Positions 59,521 through 64,000 of a DNA stretch of 64,000 nucleotides are shown here, piece by piece. The translations under genes were made by a program, and so were the position numbers. Each line of letters begins with the position of its first letter. Position 1 is the stretch's first letter. This DNA comes from Irineochytrium annulatum (taxonomy: Eukaryota > Chytridiomycota > Chytridiomycetes > Chytridiales > Chytridiaceae). Location: assembly GCA_027600665.1 (NCBI GenBank), contig JADGJL010000016.1, forward strand, positions 37,241 through 101,240, written 5' to 3'. Below the pieces are notes generated by a model. The model saw only the letters and a list, made by a program, of their open reading frames with translations, was not told the DNA's origin and searched no databases.

Positions 59521-59929
59521 AATCCGCAGCTCTGCGTCAACCGCGCAACGGGCGTCCGCCTGGGCCGCCGAAAAGACGGGGATGGCGAACTCAGCTCGAA
59601 AGCGTCGCGATCGGGAACTACGTGATGAAAAAGGGTTTAGCACAAATCAGGAAGAAGTAAAGAATGACAAAGCTGAAGGGCTCGCTTTGCGCATCTTCAA
59701 CTTCTAATAAGCAGGAAGAAAGTCCGACTCGTTCGCCTTCCCGTACAGCCGCTGCTAGCAGACCGCTGTGAGTTGACCCAGAGCCTGCCTCAGCTGCCCC
59801 AGCCTCACCCAGAGTCTCCAGCAGTCTCCCACCCCATCAGCCCCCGACGCACCTGTCGCGCCGGCCGCTCCCATCCCGAATGGTCGGCGTACCCTTTGGG
59901 CCCGCGCCACCACTCTGCCGGTGTGGCAC

Positions 59930-60650
59930 CCTCGATCCAAGCAAGGCTTGGTCCGGCCGCGTCTCCGGCTGCGGCTCCACCCGCCGCCGTCCCAGCTTCA
60001 GCCATCCCTCAGGTCGAGACGTCGGAGATGGTGTCGTCGACGGTGCCGCCGCGCGCCGCCTGGATGATTGCTGGTCCGCATTGGGAAGTGGATGTGGGGA
60101 CGATGACAGACGTGGACCTTCGCTGCTGACGTGCCGCGAGGACGGGGAAGGGGCCGAAGGGGACGGACGAGCAGGACGACGGCGGGGCCGAGGGATCAAG
60201 GCGCATTGTCGAGGACTTCACGTCAAATCACCCTGTTGACCAGCATGTGAAGTCTGGGTGGTTAAGCATAAACCCATTAAGCAGAGTATGCAAGATATGC
60301 AGGATAAAAAAGTATATTAAATTATTTTGAGCATCACAACAAAAGTAAATTTTCAACAAGTAAAGTCTGCTAATTTCCAAAGATGAATACATATGGCTGT
60401 CGAGATCTAGGGAGGTGGACCCCGGATTTGAACCAGGGAAGTTAGCATTTTAGCAAGAGGTGGGAAAAATGGGGAATAGCAAAAAATCTATCTCATCCCT
60501 CCACAAGTTGCTTCCGGCGACGGGTGTAAACCGGGTAGGCGCCAACAGTTGTCATCATCGTGGTCGTTGTGTCAATCAAGGGACTTGTAAATCTTTGTCG
60601 ACCCCCTTGATCACCCTCGAAAATCTTTCAAGATCAACAAAAGCGTAATA
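59930..60650. repeat. dispersed repeat, copy B
   Basis: Second copy of the unit at 58960-59520. The offset grows from about 970 to about 1,145 bases along the unit, so copy B carries about 170 bases of extra sequence in several indels. Between the copies, and before copy A (58222-58959), no gene was recognised. Confidence 0.7.
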
Positions 60651-61287
60651 TGGCCCTCTCACCCATGGTAGCGTCAGTACTGGGGAAAATCTTCGTCGAC
60701 TCTACAATAGAATGTAAATTTTTTGTTTGTAAATCGCGATGGCGTATAATAATATTACCCTCGGCTACCACCCGATCGGCCGCGACGGCATATCCTCGTC
60801 GTCGCGGGCGTTTTTAGCTCGCTGTAGTGCCCTTCTGTGACCCCTTGCAAGGATTTCGGCGAGATTTACGGAACTTCCACATATTGGCAGGGCACGCTCG
60901 GTCTCAGTGGAAGCCTAGTGGTAATAATAGACTGCTAGCGAGGACGCGCGGTTGTATTTGACCTCCAGTTGTCGGGGCGTAAAAATTCAAGGCTCTAAAA
61001 GGCACGTAACCATCGATTAGATTTGGACATCCTTCTTTGTGAATTGAACGAGACGACGAACAGACGAAGTGACCATTATCATCGAGATAATGTCCCGCAA
61101 CGCGACGACCCAGAGCCAGAACCAGCCCGCCGACCACGGCAGAGCTGATAGAAGTAAGTCTTGCGGTTGAAGGAAGGGAGGAGGAGGTTCAACCGTGGTG
61201 AGCTGACCCGTCCGAAAAGAGACAGCGACGACGAAGAGGACGACGGGGAAGCGATTCCCCGTGGCGAGAGATGGATTGCCTGTGTAA
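60651..61287. other. gene-poor region with a possible first exon
   Basis: No family recognised. A plus-strand ATG at 61090 opens MSRNATTQSQNQPADHGRAD and reaches a donor-like gtaagt at about 61155. A further open stretch (61170-61285, FNRGELTRPKRDSDDEEDDG) ends at a second gtaag near 61284. Both could belong to the Pro/Ala-rich gene that follows, but the first two cannot be spliced in frame with an intron of credible length. Confidence 0.3.
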
Positions 61288-62190
61288 GTGCTTCTTTTGA
61301 TCACTGCGAGGAAGGAGAAGGGATATCTTTCTCACCTCTTTCTTCCTTGCTTTCCTGGGCGAGTCCCATGTCCGACACCGGCGCCGTGTCGCGGCCCGTG
61401 CCAAGGCAGCGGCCGCATCACGAGCGGCGGTCTCTCGCCCGCGACCTGTCGGCATCGGTCCCCTGACCCGCGCCCAGAGTCGAGCCACGGGGACGGCGCC
61501 TCTGCCGGCGGACCCCGCTCAAGGCCTCCGCAGAGCCCGCGCCCGTGTCGCCACGACCCGCCCCGCCGCCGCCGACCCGCCCAACGCCGCCGACCTCCGG
61601 TCCCGAGCGCATCGGCCGCGGTGAGGGACCCTGCGGTCGTGGCCAAGCCCGCGCCAACCCAGGCCTTCGGACCCGCGCCGCGCAAGAAGCCCGACCTCCA
61701 CGTCCCCGCGGTGAGGGATTCGACGGTCGCGGCCAAGCCCGCGCCTGCCCAGGCCTTCGGACCCGCGCCACGCAAGAAGCCAAACCCTTCCGTCTCCGTG
61801 GTGAGAGACCCGACGGTTGTGGCCAGGCCCGCGCCAGCCCAGGCCTTCGGACCGGCGCGGCGCAAGCAGCCTGATCTTCCCGGCCGGATTGCGTCGGTGG
61901 AGTCGAACCTGCCGGCGATGGTCGCCGCCAATTCCTCGCCCGCCCAGAGGCACAGTCACCGAGTTGCCTTGACCCCACCTCGCGACATCCCTGTCCCGGG
62001 CGCGCCGGCCGCGTCGAGCCTTCCGGCGGCCGTCGCAGCCAACCGCTCGCCCGCCCAGGGGCACAGCCGCCGCGTTCCCTCAACCCCGTATCGCGACATC
62101 CCCATCCTGAGCGCGTTGAACGCGTCGAGCCTGCCGACGGCCGTCGCAGCCAATCCCTCGCCCGCGCAGAGGCACAGCCACGAGGTTTGA
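61288..62190 (+). CDS. Pro/Ala/Arg-rich repeat protein, unknown; start uncertain
   Basis: A 300-codon open frame ends at 62190; its upstream limit is probably an intron, not the true start. It is of low complexity and holds two in-frame tandem arrays. Three 30-residue repeats (AVRDPAVVAKPAPTQAFGP type, 61621-61890) are followed by two full and one partial 37-residue repeats (SSLPAAVAANRSPAQGHS type, 61903-62190). Both periods are multiples of three and no copy contains a stop, which supports translation. The extreme GC content also keeps the antisense frames open, so coding is likely but not certain. No domain is recognised; disordered, basic protein is the best description. Confidence 0.4.
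   Translation: MLLLITARKEKGYLSHLFLPCFPGRVPCPTPAPCRGPCQGSGRITSGGLSPATCRHRSPDPRPESSHGDGASAGGPRSRPPQSPRPCRHDPPRRRRPAQRRRPPVPSASAAVRDPAVVAKPAPTQAFGPAPRKKPDLHVPAVRDSTVAAKPAPAQAFGPAPRKKPNPSVSVVRDPTVVARPAPAQAFGPARRKQPDLPGRIASVESNLPAMVAANSSPAQRHSHRVALTPPRDIPVPGAPAASSLPAAVAANRSPAQGHSRRVPSTPYRDIPILSALNASSLPTAVAANPSPAQRHSHEV
61621..61890. repeat. three tandem 90-base repeats
   Basis: Copies start at 61621, 61711 and 61801, each 90 bases, with roughly 10-20 percent differences. They share gcccaggccttcggacc-like cores. Confidence 0.9.
61903..62190. repeat. tandem 111-base repeats, two full and one partial copy
   Basis: Copies start at 61903, 62014 and 62125 (period 111). Each begins tcga[a/g]cct and contains a tcgcccgcc[c]ag[a/g]ggcacag core; the third ends at the stop codon. 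Confidence 0.9.
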
Positions 62191-63596
62191 AAACATACAG
62201 GTTAGCAGCACACGCCCAAGGGGGCCTCTACGGGCCTCCCATCCGTCCCACCGTCATCCCAACGTCCGGCATGTGCCGACCGAGCCCGTGCAGTTTCTAC
62301 GCGCCGACCGCAACCGCCACCGCGCACGTCCTGTTCCAAATACAAGCAGTCAAGGAGAACATCCCTCAACGCTTTCCTCGCCGTCCTAACGTCCTTCCCA
62401 GCGTCCAGCGCGCCGGTGTTCATCACGCAGTAATCCGACGCAAAGCGAGCCGGCGGTCTATCATTCCACCCCAACATCGGTGACTGCATCCCACAAACAA
62501 CGCCATCCCGTACTGGCTCTGCGCGTCCACGGCAACAGCTAACTCCCGTCCCTAGCGCGCTTCCACAGTGGCAAGGCGCTGACCTGCGCAACGAGGCTTG
62601 CGCGTGCCGTCTCCGTGCCAGCGACTTACCGCCTGCAGAGCAAGCTCGGGCGCCTGGACGCATGGCTGGCTTCGACATCCCTGTTGAAGGGCACAGCGAC
62701 GGCGCTCGAAGGTGGCGCCAGAGCGCAGAGATGTCGACGCCAACGTCGCGCCGTATCCGCCGCAAGAGGGAACCGAAGAGGCAGGAGGGCAAAGTTGGAG
62801 CTGAGGGATGCCGCGGGCAGGAGAACGCGGGTCGCGGCAACAATTAGGCCTCCTTGAAAAAGAAAACTTGGAACTTTAGCGTAGACGCCCGTTCAGACCA
62901 ACCATGAAGTCAAGGACAACGGGAAGAAGGGAAGTAAGGATCCACTCATCGGAGTGAGAACAGGGGCGAGGCGAACCGCGTCCTTTTAAGAGTCCCGTCC
63001 ACACCGGCAAAACCGGCGTCACATCCAGGCGATGTGATGTCCCACCCGCAGCTGCAGATCCCTCTCGTTCAGCCCCACGTCTTTGGCTCGCCTAAGCAGG
63101 CTTCATCAGCACCGGAAGACGTCCAAGGAGGCACGGAGGTGAATCAAAGCGACGCGGTCGACGGTGCAGCAGACCGAAGGGGTTCGCCGAGGCCGTGAGC
63201 GAGAGGTGGATGCCGCCCTTGATACTCTGGTCGCCGTCGTCGAGGTGTCGAGGTGCGCAAGGCCGGCTCGAGCACCGCGTGGGAGCCGCGGCGGCCGAGC
63301 CCCCGCATCGGTCGCACGGTCGCGAGCCCGGGAGTGGTGGAAGTCGAAGAGATCGAATCTGCCTCAATTCATGTCAAAATAAAGCCAACGAAGAGAAGGC
63401 AGTCGCGGCAACATGGTAAAACGGCATCAATGCGCGATCAACTTGTCATCTTCGAGGGCGGAAGTTGAAATTTTAGCGAGACACGGCCAGGGAAAAGCCG
63501 GGTTCCACCCGTTGCAGCCCGCCAAGCCCGGCAAACCCAGCACCAGTCCTCAATAAAGAAGGCGCCTCCCCTCAAATTTTCTGCAATTCAATCTTG
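62191..63596. other. gene-poor region, nothing recognised
   Basis: Short open frames in all phases, as expected of GC-rich non-coding DNA; none has a recognisable domain, intron chain or consistent codon use. Confidence 0.5.
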
Positions 63597-64000
63597 ATGA
63601 TGGACGGGAGCAACACCACCACCACCAAGTCTCCAAAGGCCTCGCCGCCGCGGAGCGGCCAGGTGAGGACCAGCCCAGCGAGGTGAGGATGGCTGCTCTG
63701 AAGGAAGGAGCTTCGGCAGACGGCCGGGGGGGGGAACGCGGTCGTTATGATCCTGTATTAATCGCTTTGTCTAGTGACAGAAACTGTTCGCGCATGGACG
63801 TTGATCCAAAATCTCCGGCTCGTGGCCAAACCACGACTTACATGGACGTTGATTCAGCGTCTCCAAGGTCGATCTCCAAGTCGATCAACAGGTGAGGCCC
63901 AGAAGGCACACTGGGGGTTTTTTTTTTCTTTATTATCTTTTTTTGGACAGTGTTCTCACCGTTTTCTTTAACAGGGGCGTTTACAAGACACCTCCTCCCC
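63597..64000 (+). CDS. possible 5' part of a gene leaving the window
   Basis: An ATG at 63597 (a second follows in frame) opens MMDGSNTTTTKSPKASPPRS and reaches a donor-like gtgagg at 63663. A second open stretch (to 63890) encodes SRMDVDPKSPARGQ and TYMDVDSASPRSISKSIN and ends at a donor gtgagg (63891). After an acceptor (tttaacag, 63966-63973) it continues GVYKTPPP to the window edge in the same frame. The junction between the first and second exon is a guess. The two MDVD...SP motifs look like a small internal repeat. No family recognised. Confidence 0.3.

Noticed and set aside
60405..60450. tRNA-like T arm on the minus strand (CCTGG stem, TTCAAAT loop, CCGGG stem; also a B-box match)
   Set aside because: No acceptor partner, D arm or pairing anticodon stem could be found at the right distance. 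The other copy of the surrounding repeat lacks the arm. At most it is a tRNA relict.

Overview
The window looks like nuclear DNA of an early-diverging, flagellated (zoosporic) fungus such as a chytrid or blastoclad. The genes are GC-rich and cut by many short GT-AG introns of about 45-80 bases. A homocitrate synthase points to the fungal lysine pathway, a PX-PH-RhoGAP protein resembles yeast Bem3, and a thioredoxin plus nucleoside-diphosphate-kinase protein of the axonemal NME8 type implies a motile flagellum. Species assignment is inference. Gene models were built by hand by joining exons so that reading frame, splice sites and family motifs agree; N-termini are the least certain parts.

Layout. 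1-1.8 kb: mostly non-coding, with a hairpin and one copy of a 75-base repeat. 1.8-7.2 kb (minus): a membrane-anchored M14 carboxypeptidase-like protein lacking catalytic residues, an ERJ5-type ER J-protein and a seven-span membrane protein. 8.2-15.3 kb (plus): a CASTOR-like ACT-domain protein, a protein with a helical bundle, coiled coil, pseudokinase and Sel1-like tail that resembles MLKL, and LYS20-type homocitrate synthase. 16.5-23.8 kb: a Ser/Pro/Gln-rich protein (minus) and the Bem3-like RhoGAP (plus). 24.4-31.8 kb: an NDUFA4-like respiratory subunit, an arrestin-domain protein, the inner-nuclear-membrane protein Ima1/Samp1 (plus), and XRCC4 with an apparent one-base deletion. 32.6-45.9 kb (minus): a 1,667-residue Trx plus eight-NDK protein, the mitochondrial citrate carrier, an sn1-diacylglycerol lipase, a small membrane protein and the mitochondrial rRNA methyltransferase Mrm1. 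46.4-54.8 kb (plus): a 2,677-residue acidic and coiled-coil protein. 54.9-56.8 kb (minus): a Ubp2-type deubiquitinase. 57-64 kb: gene-poor, with diverged tandem and dispersed duplications, a Pro/Ala-rich repeat protein, and a possible gene leaving the right edge.

The genes do not form one pathway; most are housekeeping. The most unusual are the MLKL-like pseudokinase, the eight-fold NDK array, the M14 pseudopeptidase, the XRCC4 frameshift and the coiled-coil protein whose repeat spacing is always a multiple of seven. No rRNA, tRNA, CRISPR array or recognisable intact transposon was found.
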